A stretch of DNA of 64,000 bases, from the NCBI RefSeq assembly GCF_025024155.1, contig NW_026251763.1, positions 124,001-188,000 on the forward strand, read 5' to 3'. The notes below the pieces were generated by a model. It saw only the letters and a list, made by a program, of their open reading frames with translations, did no database searches and was not told where the DNA came from. This stretch comes from Gamsiella multidivaricata. Lineage: Eukaryota; Mortierellomycota; Mortierellomycetes; Mortierellales; Mortierellaceae. Below, piece by piece: positions 34,768-46,443 of the stretch (position 1 is its first letter; each line of letters opens with the position of its first letter). Both the position numbers and the translations under genes were made by a program.

Positions 34768-35109
34768 GTTGATATATAGAGAAGCTGTGTGTTCTTTGCT
34801 CTCCCTCCAGTTTGTAGTGAAAGAAGGCCAAAGAAGGGTGGATAGCGCGAGTGCTCAGACGAAGGTGAATGTGAACGGAGGCGAGGCCAATGAACCACAG
34901 AAGGAAGAGTAGGAGCTGGAGGCACTTGAAGCTGAAAAAAAAAAAGAAGCGAAGGTTGAAATGTAAATAAACGTGACGGCTCTTAAAGGCGCCACTTTGT
35001 TTGGAGATCTCTACCACCCCCGCCCGGTCGTCGTGAATCAGCTCCGTAGCCCCTACCCGTTCAATCACCCCTCTTCTTCTACGGGAATCGCACGCTCCAC
35101 TTGCAACCA
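34768..35109. promoter_or_regulatory. Divergent promoter between UTP13 and mitochondrial uS10
   Basis: The two start codons face away from each other across 342 bp, so both promoters must lie here or in the genes. A short A run at about 34934-34944 is the main visible low-complexity element. Shared control of the two ribosome-related genes is inferred from arrangement only. Confidence 0.5.
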
Positions 35110-36212
35110 ATGATGCTGAGCACACTCAAGACAGGATTGTCCGCACGAGGACTGAATGCCGTGAGACTTGCCTCGATCGGTACCCGCTCTTTCAGGTACA
35201 GGAGAACACGACTTCGTGCAAGGCCCACTTCGCACTGTTGCTTCACCGGGGGAGGATGCTGAAGCTTGTACAGGGTACGGATATCGGTCCATAACTCAAG
35301 AACCGGTTCCTCTTTTTTGTTTCGTGATTATTTAGTACTCCTGTCAACAACACGCTGCCCGAGGATCTGTCCGAGGAGGACCGCCTCGTGTACGGCGAAC
35401 CTATCCAGATCCCCACCACCCACAACATCACCGTCGCTCACCTTCATCTCCGATCCTATCTCCCTCACCAACTGGAATTCTTTGCCGACTTTGCTCGCCG
35501 TGCTGCCGCTGCTCTGGATATGCCCTGCTCAGGCACCATTCCCTTGCCTGTCCAGACCTCCAAGTGGACTGTCAACAAATCGCCCTTTATCTACAAGAAG
35601 GCACAGGAGACCTTTGAGAGGAAGACACATAAGCGCCTCTTGGCGATCAAGGACAGCCACCCAGACGTTGTCCGTCGTTGGGTTCAGTTCTTGAATCAGA
35701 ACTCGTTGGGAGGAGTCGGTATGAAGGTTACGATTTGGGAGAACGAGGAATTGGGTGTAGGACAGAAGAGACTGGACAAGGCCAAGAAGGGTGAGAGCAG
35801 GAACCGATCTGTGGCCGAGACGATGAAGAATGCAGAGCAGGCTTTTGGAGCCGTTGATACGGAGCACATCTCCACAAGCGAAAGCCAGGGGCCATCCAAG
35901 GAGGTCAAGATCGTTGCAGACCGACTCTTGGCGGAGATGATGAAGGACATCGGCGGCGAAGAGGAAATTACAAATGACAGAAATGTACGCGACGCTTCTT
36001 CAGCAAGTACTTCTACCACCAACACAAAGGAATCGACAAAGGAATCGTCATCACACGCCGAAGAACTCGTGAATCCGGATCAGCCCACAGAATCCAACAT
36101 CTCTGATGTAGTCGAACCCCTTGTGAGCGCATCCCCAACACTCGACTCTGACCTCTCAGAGGCGGTTGAGAAGACCGTCTCGGAGACCGCCACGAAACCA
36201 GACAAGCAGTAA
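35110..36212 (+). CDS. RSM10: Mitochondrial ribosomal protein uS10m (RSM10/MRPS10)
   Basis: Two exons, 35110-35195 and 35336-36212, giving 320 residues. Exon 1 encodes an Arg/Ser-rich, acid-free leader (MMLSTLKTGLSARGLNAVRL) typical of a mitochondrial targeting peptide. The S10 domain spans about residues 50-165, with VAHLHLRSYLPHQLEFFADF, then IPLPVQTSKWTVNKSPF and KTHKRLLAIKDSHPDVVRRW. About 130 extra residues, polar and rich in Ser, Thr and Glu, extend past the S10 fold and are not found in bacterial uS10. The protein is part of the small mitoribosomal subunit head. Two ATGs lie in tandem at 35110 and 35113; either works. Confidence 0.93.
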
Positions 36213-36754
36213 ATCGTGGACCTCCCCATCATAATCACCAACGCCAATAACTTCGCCACCACTGGCACTAGCATCATACGACGTGGTTGCATCGACTATC
36301 GTGTTTTAGAATCTTTGCGCAACTGCAGGACCACAACACCAACAGCGAAGAGTGCATGTAATAAAATTGTGTTTTTCTTGATCGACGACTGGAAGATGCC
36401 ATTATTGGTATGAGGGCATTGTTATGGATAGCATCTGTGGGGGTCCTGGTGCCCCAGAAGTACTACTATCAGTGATCGGATCGAAGTAGGTATTTCCTTT
36501 TATGGGTCCAAGGGAGAGAAAGAAAAAGAAAAAGACCAAAAGCCACCGATCTAACAGAACTCTTGCCCTGCAGCCAGGACGCATAAAGCGACCGTCGGGA
36601 TCGGAACTCTTCTTCTCTCTATCCCGCTCCATTCTAATCCCCTCTTGAACTCTCGATCTCCTCGGGCCATCCTCCGCACTCTAGGAAGAAGACAACTTTG
36701 CCTCCCTCCTTCCCAACACTCATCTTTACGCTTTCCCAACATTCGCACACAACC
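36213..36754. other. Intergenic region between uS10m and TIM44
   Basis: A 540-bp gap with 3' flank of uS10m and the promoter and leader of TIM44. No other gene is supported. The last 150 bases are C/T-rich like the leaders of other genes in this window. Confidence 0.5.
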
Positions 36755-38569
36755 ATGTCTGCTCTCCGATCACTCGTCTCCTCCACAACTGCCAAGGCTA
36801 TTCGCCCCAGCTCGCTCCTCGTACCATCACAGCGCTTGTCTGCACACCCGACTGGTCGCCATATCTCTGCACCGTTGATCTCTGCCAGATACGAATCTCA
36901 GAGTGCTTTCGGCAAATTCGTCGAGACGCTAAAGGAGCAGATCAAGAAGAACAAGGAGCTGCAGGAGTCCGTCAGGAAATTGCAGGACGAGACCGGGAAG
37001 GTCGGAGAGAGTGATGCTTTGAAGAAGGCAAAGGATGCCTTTGAGAAGGCTAAGGTAAGAAGACGAAGATGGCTGGTCGCTTTCGAATGTTCACCGATCC
37101 ACAACTGAATGTCACAGCCGAAAAACTAACACTGATTTATCTGATCTGGACATTTCATCATCAGGACGGCGCTGCCTCAGCTGGCGTTGCAACAGAAAAG
37201 TTGAAGCAGACGGCAGAGCAGTTGAAGAAAGCTACAGGAAAGATAGGAGAGACTGTCAGCGAAACATGGAAGGGAGCTGCTGAGAACGAGTTCGTTAAGG
37301 GATCCAAGGAGAAGGTACGCACGAATACTTCCAGGCAACATAATATCTTCCACTCGAAAGCAGAATGATCATGAATTCGTGTGTTATTTAGGAATGATTG
37401 CAGGTTCTTAATCGTACAATTGTTTGTTTGTGATTTTTAGATCTCTGAGACCGGAAAGGTGTTTGCCGAGACCATGGACTCTACTACAAAGCCCATCCGT
37501 GACAACGAATACTTCAAGAACGTTAAGGAGTCAGTAGAGACTGTCATCCAGGACACAGAGTCCAGATATGGAGGATACATCTCCAAGGCTGCTCGTCGTC
37601 GTGCTCGTGGACTGGATGTTAACTATTCTGCAAAGGATGCTAAGAAGGCCGCTCAGGCAGCTGTCCCAGAAACGAAGGAAGATGTCAAGTAAGATCCGTT
37701 TGAACCTTATTGATATATGTATTCTTTATATGCTTGATCTCCCGCCTAACATGGTATCGGTACACGTGTAATTTTCCGATGAATTAGTGCTGGTGAGTCC
37801 ATGGTTCTCCACAAGGACTCTGCATGGAAGGAGTCCTGGAGCAAATTCAAGGAAACGAACCCTGTTGTCCAGGGCGTCTTTAACATGAAGAAGAGCTATG
37901 AGGACAGTGATAATGTCTTCGTTGCCTGGGCTCGCGTGGTCACTGACAAGATCTCGGACGTCTGGGGTAAGCAGCAGCAGCAAATAGCGCATGGCCCTGA
38001 ATATTTCAACTTTAAATTGATGGGTTTCGTCTAATCGGTGGTGTGTTACTCATGTATTAGTATCTATGCTGGACGAGACTGAGAACGCCAAGACTATCAA
38101 AGCTCTTCAGATGATCGACCCTTCATTCAAGATGGATGCCTTTATGAAGGAATGTCGCGAATTTATCATTCCCGAGATCATGGATGCCGTTCTCAATACG
38201 GATTCTGAGACCTTGAACGAGTGGTGCTCGGAGGCGACTTATAACGTCTTGACGGCCGGGTTCCAGAACCAGATCGCTCAGGGGCTCGTTAGCGACTGCA
38301 AAATCTTGGAGCTTCGTAATGTCGAGTTGGTGTCCGCCAAGGTTCTGGAAAACGATGTACCTGTGCTCATCGTTTCGTTCAATACCCAAGAGGTCACTGT
38401 TTTCCGTAATCGTCTGACGCGCGAGGTTGTGTTTGGAAAGGAGGATGCGATTGAAGAGGCAACCTATGCCTGCGTCATGACTATTACGCCCGAGAATTTG
38501 AAAAACCCCTTGACCAGGGGAGTCCGCGTTATGGATATGGCCAAGCATAACAGCCGCGCCTACATCTAA
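36755..38569 (+). CDS. TIM44: TIM44, peripheral subunit of the TIM23 mitochondrial import motor
   Basis: Five exons: 36755-37054, 37165-37314, 37441-37688, 37788-37966 and 38061-38569, giving 461 residues. The first 45 residues are basic and Ser-rich with the look of a mitochondrial presequence. Residues about 50-170 are a Lys/Glu-rich helical region that in this family binds mtHsp70 and the TIM23 channel. The C-terminal half is the Tim44 domain, with KMDAFMKECREFIIPEIMDA and EWCSEATYNVL at the membrane-binding fold and KNPLTRGVRVMDMAKHN at the end. It anchors the import motor at the matrix face of the inner membrane. Length matches yeast Tim44 (about 430). All splice phases agree. Confidence 0.96.
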
Positions 38570-39653
38570 AGTACCATTTTTTTTATTTCTCTGCTTTCAT
38601 TTTTAATGCCCACGCAGTGTTATTGTCCTTTCTTTTTCTGCATTTCGCATGTACTTTGTACTTTTACAAAAAAAAAAAAATCTTCGGGAAGACAGCCAAC
38701 AAGAAGTTCGACCCGCCATAGACAACAGCATGAGAGCGGCCTTCGAGAATAATGATGGTCGACTCGAGTAAAGTATTTTGACACAAGAAAAATCATTTTA
38801 TTGCCATTTAATTGATTTGCTGACTGCTTTAAAGGTTAATAGCCTGGCTGCTCTTGGACTCATCCTCTGGGGTCCCGAACTTTATCGAAGTAAATTTGCT
38901 TGAATTACCTCCGTCTGACTGTAATACACACTTTACAAGGGTTGGAGAGGATGCAGTTGGTACAGCAACTGATGCTCACGCGCCTCTTTCCCCCCACAAG
39001 CTGCAGCTTCCCTAATCAGGACATGGAAAAGGCGCGCAAGTAGACCTGCGCGAATATGTGCAACCGCCACGTTGGTCCAGGCACGCCCAGGTCCAGCAAT
39101 AAAAATTTCTGATACACGGCCAATGGCACACGCAATTAGTGAAACAGCATAGGGACTGATACAAAGGATAACCTTTTTGAGCAAGTTCAAACGAGAGAAA
39201 ACTGTTCAAGATACGTCAGTAGGTTGTTCGGACGGAACCTTACAGCAAGAATAAAGGAGAGCACTGGGATGTTCAAAGACCAACCTGGTACAGATTACCA
39301 TCGATCTTCTACTGCCATGTGAGCTTTATACACACATATACATATACATATACATATATATTTTATTTATTCTGTGAACCTCAATGTATAACATAGGCGA
39401 TCAGTGAGACGGATACGACCCTCGATGATATGTTTGGGACCATTTTAAAATGCCTGTCTCACCAGCTGGTACGCTAAACTAGTTTATTCTAGTGGCCAGC
39501 AATCGCGATGACAGCTGCACCTTCACAAGAAAGTACCCGACGCCAACTGATGTAAGATAGGCTGTCGAATAAGAAAGAAAAAACACGCAAATTCAATGGC
39601 GGAGCATTAGCGAAAAACGGTGAAAGAAGGATTGAAAATGGACTGACTGGCTT
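38570..39653. other. Convergent intergenic region between TIM44 and kinase-ankyrin gene
   Basis: Both flanking genes end here, so this is 3' flank on both sides. It holds a T run just after TIM44, an A run at about 38668-38680, and a CATATA-rich microsatellite at about 39341-39365. No gene is supported; a minus-strand frame at 38933-39209 lacks recognisable features. Confidence 0.5.
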
Positions 39654-42600
39654 TTAATATGCCATGGATGATACAACGCTATGACCAAAGCCGTTGGCGA
39701 TATGAGCGTTGGCTGCTGGTATCAAAGGGTGAAATCCCATGCCACCCATGAGCCTCAGTTTGGCAGCAACATCCCTCCTTGCAATGATGCGTCGATGGCC
39801 AGTCCATTGCTCCAATAACTGCAAGACGGGCCCCACCATATCTTTGCTGAATTGATTTGTGTTCCTGTACGCAACCCCAGCCCAGGAGTATTTCCCTAGT
39901 TCCCGAATGTCGCCCGGTTCCATTCTTCTGAGCAATCGACCATTATATCTGTTGATGCCACTGACATTGTTATTTTCATTGCTGTTGGCGTTGCTTGTTG
40001 GGGCATGTCGCTCTTCGGAAGAAGCGGGACTCGATCCATAGATCATTTTTACGACGGCGATGGCTCGGGTGACATTGCTTTCAATGCTGCTATCCAGGTC
40101 ATTGTTGAGCAGCCACTCAATATTCTTGATCTGTAAATGTGCTGCGGCGGCGATGAGTGCTGTGTCACTACCATGGGCTATTGCAGGCTTAAGTCCAGCC
40201 TCACGGAGACAGTCCAAGATGCGGTAGTCTTCTTGCATAGCGGCCACGACGTGAAATAGTGGTCGGCCCTGCATGGTATGGGACCGCTTTTGGTTCTGAT
40301 CCTGGTTCTGGCTCTGCTCCTCGTTCTGCTCATTAGGCTGCCCAATGCATCGGTTCCTTGGCGGTCTGATATAGTTGATGGGCCTTGATCCGTTCAAGTG
40401 CATCTGCCGCGATTCGTTTATAAGGTTCAGAGCATAGATCTGAGCGTTGTCCATGGGGGCGATCGGTTTGCGGATATACTCTGGGATTTTGGCGCCTCGC
40501 ATGATAAAGTACCTGAGCGCTTCGTAGCAATACTGCGTGTTGGACGAGACCAGCATCATGACGGGTGTATAACCCTGCAGGTTCTCGAGATTGATATCGG
40601 CGCCGAGTTCAACTAGAACCTTGATGGTATCCAAAGGTGATTCCAGAAACAAACAGGCCAGATGCAGGGCCGTGTCGCCAGTTTGCATACTGGACTCGTT
40701 GATGGGGTTGTAGGGCCGATGATATGCGAGGTAGTAGTTGAGTGCAGCGATATCGCCCACGAGGGGACAAAAGTAGACAGGCGTCTGCGGTGGGTTCGTA
40801 GACGAGTATGGAGTTGGTAGCGTTCGCTGGTCTCTGAATCGTGCGCGCGTGCCTATCAAACAAGACTTGAACGGTTAGAAACATAGTCTAATTAAATTAG
40901 CGCGTAAGCTTCTTGTTGCACTTACGATCGATATAGTCCACAGTTTCTCTCATGATTGGATCCTTGATATCAAATACCATCTTGTTCAGCATGTTGGAAG
41001 CCCGCTCTAGACTCGCCATTTTTGGCTCCAGCTGTGGGGGAACTGGCAGTGCAGCTGAAGTTGTACTGCTCGGGACCATAAAGCCCACCTGTACTGGGTA
41101 AACGGGTTCCGATAGCTTTTCGATGAGCATCTGAAGAATATCGATCACCACGTCGATTTTAAGGCGCCTAGTTGGGATGGCATCCCAACACTTGACCAGC
41201 AAGTCCCTATATTCGCGCGGCGTGCCCGGTATTATCTCCTCACGCCTTCCATCCATTAATTCTCTCAAAAGTCGTGGATCGCGCAGTCGAGCCACAAACG
41301 GGATTCTGCCTGAAGAGATGTGCCAAAAGATGACACCCAGACTGTAGACATCGCATGCAGCCGAGTACATCGGCCTCTGTGTCGGAAAACGCTCCGGTGC
41401 CAAGAATGAAGCCACGCCTACGGCTGCAGACAAGTCGTTAGTCTTTTCTTTGGAAGAAGACCGACTCAGACCGAAATCACAGATCATAGCCGTCATCTTG
41501 TCGTCCAACAGAATGTTGCCACTATGCAGATCGCGGTGATAGAATCCTGACTTGTGAAGGAACTCGAGTCCTTTGGTGATCTCAATCGACAGTCGATATC
41601 GTTCTTCCCAGGGTAGGTTACTGTGATTGTTTTCCAAAAACGAACACAGATTGCCGTTGGAGCAGTACTTCATAACCATGCACCGGACGCCCGTCCTTGG
41701 GTCGGTTGTCACTCCGTAAAAGGGCACGATAAAGTCATAGTCGTGCACTCGTTTCAGGATCTCGAGCTGGACAAGGAAAAGAAAATACATCAGTTCAGTG
41801 AACCTGACAATTTTATCAAGCTTCTGCTCGGTGGCTGGGTGTGTGTGTGGGAATGGCCATATTCTTTTACCTCTTGATCGAATTGTTCTACGCCCTCGTT
41901 GTGCTCCACCAATGCTCTCTTGAGAACAACCTGGAGCCTAGACCACTCTGCTCTATGGATCTCGCCGAATCCACCCTTCTTGAGCGGTTCAACCCCGGTG
42001 ATATCCTTGTAGTCGATCTGTCGGTAGCTGCTGACAACTGTGCGCTGTAAAATTCTTGTGCGCTCACGTCGCAATGTCTCCTGGGTTTCAATTTCATGCG
42101 TATAGTGTTTGACTGCCTCGGTGCTCTCAGGCACTTGTTCCGCATTGTCTGATTCGGAGGTAGAAGCGGGCGCAGGTGCAGGTATAGTGTCAGTGATTCG
42201 TGCTGGCGCTCTGTGGCTGATGATCGGCGGAGCCGGAAATATGAGTGGCGATGAGGGGACCGATGAGCGGCGGCTATCATCACTGCTGTGTTCCTGAAGG
42301 TGTCCCAGGCTCTGATTGCCGTCGCTCAGATTTTGATCTTCAGCTTCGAACCATTGCGCGTGTCTTCTTTGACTATTGTCTTGGCCATCCTCTTCGCCGG
42401 ACTTGTATGGGGTGCCCTCATCGTAGGGTTCATTTCGTTCGTTAAGAAGCTGAAGGCCATCCACGGGAGACGACGTCTCGTCAACATCCTCGTCTGGGTA
42501 AGACTCGGCTGTGGAAAGCGGAGGCGTATCTGTCCCCCTACGCGAGTACGATTTGATAGAGCTCCTCCGAGTAGGAATTAAGGAAGGAAAGAGCGAACTG

Positions 42601-43154
42601 CTGCTGCTGGTGTCGCTCCAACAGGAGAGTCCTGGATGCTGTGGTGGGAGTTGTCGCGGCAGTTGGTGTGTATGGTCCTGTGTATGAGTGTGTTGCCTTT
42701 GGTGCCGACAAAGAAGATTGGGGGAAAGCGACCGCACAGTTGCTGAACCGTGCCTGGATCTGTCGTTCACTACGGGAGACGTTGTGATCCTGTCGAAAGT
42801 CGTGTTGCTGCTCTGTGTGTTGCTAGAGTCTATGCTGCTGGGAGCGGGCGCGGAATAGAAGCTAGGCTGATAATCGCGAGAAAAGTTATCATCAAGGAGA
42901 CGCGTATGGATGTCCTCATTCTCCTCGTTGATTGTGCGTTGGTTGTCTCTTGTTGAATGTTGCTGGTGCACCGAAGATAGGGATAAGGAGCTCTCAGAGG
43001 GGTCAGTTGTGCTGGCATACTCGGCATCAATATCGACATCGAAGGAGGTTGGCTGTTTTGGACGGGGGAGTGCATTGGGATTGATTTTCTTTGGTCGAAC
43101 TGCTCCTGAGGGGGCTCGGACACCAGAGCGTCTGCTGAGTGTGGTGGAGGCCAT
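39654..43154 (-). CDS. TKL-like protein kinase fused to C-terminal ankyrin repeats
   Basis: Three exons on the minus strand: 43154-41871, 41766-40926 and 40852-39654, giving 1107 residues. Residues 1 to about 375 are Ser/Pro/Gln-rich and disordered. The kinase domain (about 385-665) has the Gly-rich loop LKKGGFGEI, the ATP lysine in VVLKRA, the catalytic loop HRDLHSGNILL (about 505), CDFGLSR (about 524) and an APERF motif, so all key residues are present. HRDLHSGN is the variant common in TKL-like and fungal orphan kinases. The third exon encodes an ankyrin region (about 720-960) with TGDTALHLACLF, QGYTPVMML and SDTALIAAAA repeats, then an Asn-rich break. A signalling scaffold role is inferred; the substrate is unknown. 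The kinase-ankyrin join uses a strong GTAAGT donor, so the fusion is real. Confidence 0.88.
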
Positions 43155-43881
43155 GGTATGATTGTTGTTTTTGTGCAATGGCAAAAGTGAGTGAAAATAC
43201 ACGAGTGTGCTGTTCCCTTCTCAACGGAATAGAAGGAGAGGGATAGGATGTGCGTGAGAGAGAGAAAGAGAGAAAGAGAGAATTGGGGGGATCGACAGAG
43301 AAAGAAGGCAAGGAAAACAGGGGTCTTTATGAGGCATTGGACTGAACTAAGCATCGCCCTGCTCGCCACTCTGTTACACTCCTGGCTCCTTGCTTCCTGG
43401 CTGGGGTTTGTTGAGTGCTAAATGTTAAATGCTGATATGAGCAGGCTATATTTGATTTTTGTTTATTCACTTGGCACGAGCGGAGGGAGGCGGGAATGCA
43501 TGTATGCACAAGCATAATATGTATATTGCATTTCTTCAAACATTTGTATGTAAACCATGCCTAAAAGGCGTGCGTGTAATTGCGAAGTGGGTTGTATCCA
43601 AGGAAGGGGAATAGGGAAGGTAACCATGGTGGCGGTGGGTTGTAATAGTTCCCCATTCTGTCTTGTACCCGGGCTCATGTTTATTACATAGCCACATGTG
43701 CATGTTTGTGCATTGAACGGAAGATCGTCAGATCATTAGGGCCATTAGAAACAGGTCAAATATAGCCAGGAAGGGCTCATATTCGCACCGCCCATATTTG
43801 AATGTCGACAGGGTACGTATCCGATCCATCTGCATCGCCTCATCTTGTCTTATTATTGGGCGTATATGTACAGAGTCCAGC
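43155..43881. other. Intergenic region between kinase-ankyrin gene and RGG-rich gene
   Basis: Promoter and leader of the minus-strand kinase, with a GA-rich run on the plus strand at about 43250-43290, followed by 3' flank of the RGG-rich gene. No other gene is supported. Confidence 0.5.
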
Positions 43882-45489
43882 CTATATTCCTAGGACGGAG
43901 TCCAGCCATTCCTCGTCATTCTTTCCGCCAGAACGCGGTGGAATCCTCTTGAGAGGCGGAAGGCCCTTTGGTGTGGACGTCCCTGATGTGCCCACGGTCC
44001 TTGTTCCTTTCGAGAGCAGTGGCGGCAGGCGAGCTTTTGGTTCACTGGACGTTGACTCTGTCGATTTTGAGGCAGCTGGGAGTCTTGTTGATAAGATCGA
44101 GGATGAGGCCGCGATCTTGGGCAAAGCGGCTGTAGAGGGTCGAGCGCTACCATAGGTCTTTGTAATGTCGAGCAGTTCATCCAGATCATCATCCATGGCT
44201 ACTGTTCAGCAACAACGGAACAGGGACGTGTGCCAGAATAGGAAATCATTGATCAGAACACGCGAGAAGAAAATTGGATTGCTAACAATAGGTAGCCCTT
44301 ATTTGTGCCTGTACCTTGCTTAGCCGCTTCTTGCATTCCCTGCGCTGCCTTGTTATATCCTGTAGGAGTATTCGAGGGCGAGGAGGTAATTCCTGTAGCC
44401 GCTGATGTGGGTTTGATCAGAATGTCCGAGGCTGCCTGGCCGCGCACGAGCTTTGGCACGATTGGCCTTCCGGTCGACATTGATACCTTCCCAAGCATAT
44501 CCCGATCCAGCTAACAGGGCAGGATAGACAAGAAGTGGGTGTTGCGTGAGTGGCTCCATTCCTCGCGCTGTTTTGATTTTTTTTTTAGTCAGCTTTGACG
44601 CGTCTATCGAGCATACTCACCTCCTGGGCGTCAGTATCTCGAAGATTCAGTCGCTCCTTGATTGAGAGTGCCATTAGCGCCTTTTCAATATCATTTAGCC
44701 GAATCTCCAGCAGTTTCCGTGCCTGTTGCGACTCCATTGGATCCTGTGTGTCAACATCTTTTTCTGATTTGAAGCGGAAGTACGCTGCCGGATCGAACGT
44801 CTTTTTCTGATCTATAGAGTCGATTGTTTTTGAGCGAGGTAAGATGAGTTGTAGGGATATAGATCACGTAACGTTTAAAAACAGATGGGTATTTCCTTAC
44901 CGGAGTCCTTTAACATATCTCTGAATGCGATCGTCTGGCGATCAATGCCTTGCTCCAGCTCTTCTGCCTCGGTAACTAGTTCACGAAATGACAGCATTTG
45001 GTTATCAATTACCTCCTTCGATAGTGCAGTCTTCATCAAAAAATGCGCCGCGTAACAAGGAGCTACGTTACCTTCTTCATTTCGTTCAATATACCGATCG
45101 GCATTGCTGACGATTTTGCGCCGTGCATAGCTTTTGCGGGGAGCTAATATAAGGCCATTATAACGTCGCATTGTTGTCAGATATCAAGTTCGCTACTTCC
45201 TTAAGCATACTCCAGAAACGTAGCAAAGCCAAACGCTCTTACCATCGTCAGAGTCTACTCCTTCATCCTCGTCTTCTTTCTGCTCACTGTCATTGCTCCT
45301 GCCTCTGTAGCCTCCCCGGCCTCCTCCTCGACCTCCTCTTGCGCCACCACCACTGCCTCCGCGGCCGCCACGGTGCCCTGCCGAACTCGCGTTTGGATCC
45401 ACTGCCGTCCCTGCGACTCCACCTCCTCGACTCCTGACCTTATTGTGGTATTTCCTGGAGGCCGCTTGCTTATGTGGGTCAGGTCTCAT
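43882..45489 (-). CDS. Uncharacterised protein with N-terminal RGG region
   Basis: Five exons on the minus strand: 45489-45243, 45143-44901, 44811-44621, 44510-44315 and 44201-43882, giving 398 residues. I do not recognise the family. The first 80 residues contain a dense Gly/Arg stretch (GGRGGSGGGARGGRGGG) followed by an acidic DEDEGVDSDD segment, a pattern seen in RNA-binding proteins. Residues about 85-230 are helical and well-mixed, including FDPAAYFRFKSEKDVD and LNDIEKALMALSIKERLNLR. The C-terminal third is Ser/Pro/Lys-rich, except for the short acidic DDDLDELLDITKTYG and the final NDEEWLDSVLG, which look like linear binding motifs. Five exons with consistent phases argue for a real, conserved gene. 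An RNA-related role is only an inference from the RGG region. Confidence 0.7.
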
Positions 45490-46443
45490 TACGATTGCGA
45501 TCGGACGTTGACCGAAGAGTTGATGTTGAAGGCAATTCAATTGTGACAATTGCCCTGGGTCTCAAAACCTGAATCTGACTGGTGCCACCACACACGCTTG
45601 CCATTTACGGCAATGCTGAAATTTCGTCTCGCTCCTGGACCAAATGTTATTACAGACGCTTTTTGAGGGGCGCCGTTGGCCATGGACGACAGAGCAAAGT
45701 CTGTGCCTGAGGAAGTGGTCAAGGCAGCGAAAATGACTACAGATCGCAGAACAAATCGCCCCATACTTACAGCCGAAGTTCGACTTTACCAAATTCAGGA
45801 GCCATTTCCGGAGCTTCCGTATTTTGATATTGGAAAATTACCTGCACTGTCGCCGTCCTCAGTGCTGGTGACGAGCCTAGGAGATCCCTACAATTCGAGG
45901 CTGCCTGGAGGCGATCAAAGTAAATACAGTGGGCTCGCGCGGTGATCGCCTAGATCGCGCAGGACAAACGGTCTATTTTTTATTTGAGGGCTCTCCAGAT
46001 ACCATTCATTCCACAGTCTTTTCTCCACGTCCATAAAGTACGGGCTGAAAGGACCACCGAGGCCATGGAATTGTGACTGCCCGTAATGGAGTGAGAGTGC
46101 TAGTGTGGTGTCTCGCTCCCTCTTTCTTCCTGAAGCCTTTTACACACTCCTTTTCTTCTTTTCTTGTTGTTGTAGCACACAATTCATTTCCTACTCCACT
46201 CTTGTCATCACACTCAAAAGCTCTACTGGCGCCAGCCCTTCTTCTTCTTCTCTCCCATCACTCTCATTCTCTCATTCTCCCGTGCCATTCTTTCTGTCCT
46301 TGGGCTGTTGCTACAAACAGCGACACGCCGGAAGAGCAAGAGCATAATACCGCCGCAAAAATAGAACATACTTCCCACAACTGCCGCCGTTTACACCTCA
46401 TCGCTCCACCACTTACCGCGTCCCTCCCTCCCGACACCGAACC
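45490..46443. other. Divergent intergenic region between RGG-rich gene and RabGAP
   Basis: Two short frames overlap here on opposite strands (plus about 45682-45945; minus about 45537-45792); neither has a domain I recognise. The last 350 bases are CT-rich on the plus strand and probably form the RabGAP leader. Confidence 0.45.

Noticed and set aside
45537..45945. Short frames on both strands upstream of the RGG gene
   Set aside because: The plus frame (from ATG 45682) and the minus frame overlap, so at most one is real, and neither shows a known domain or clear splice partner.
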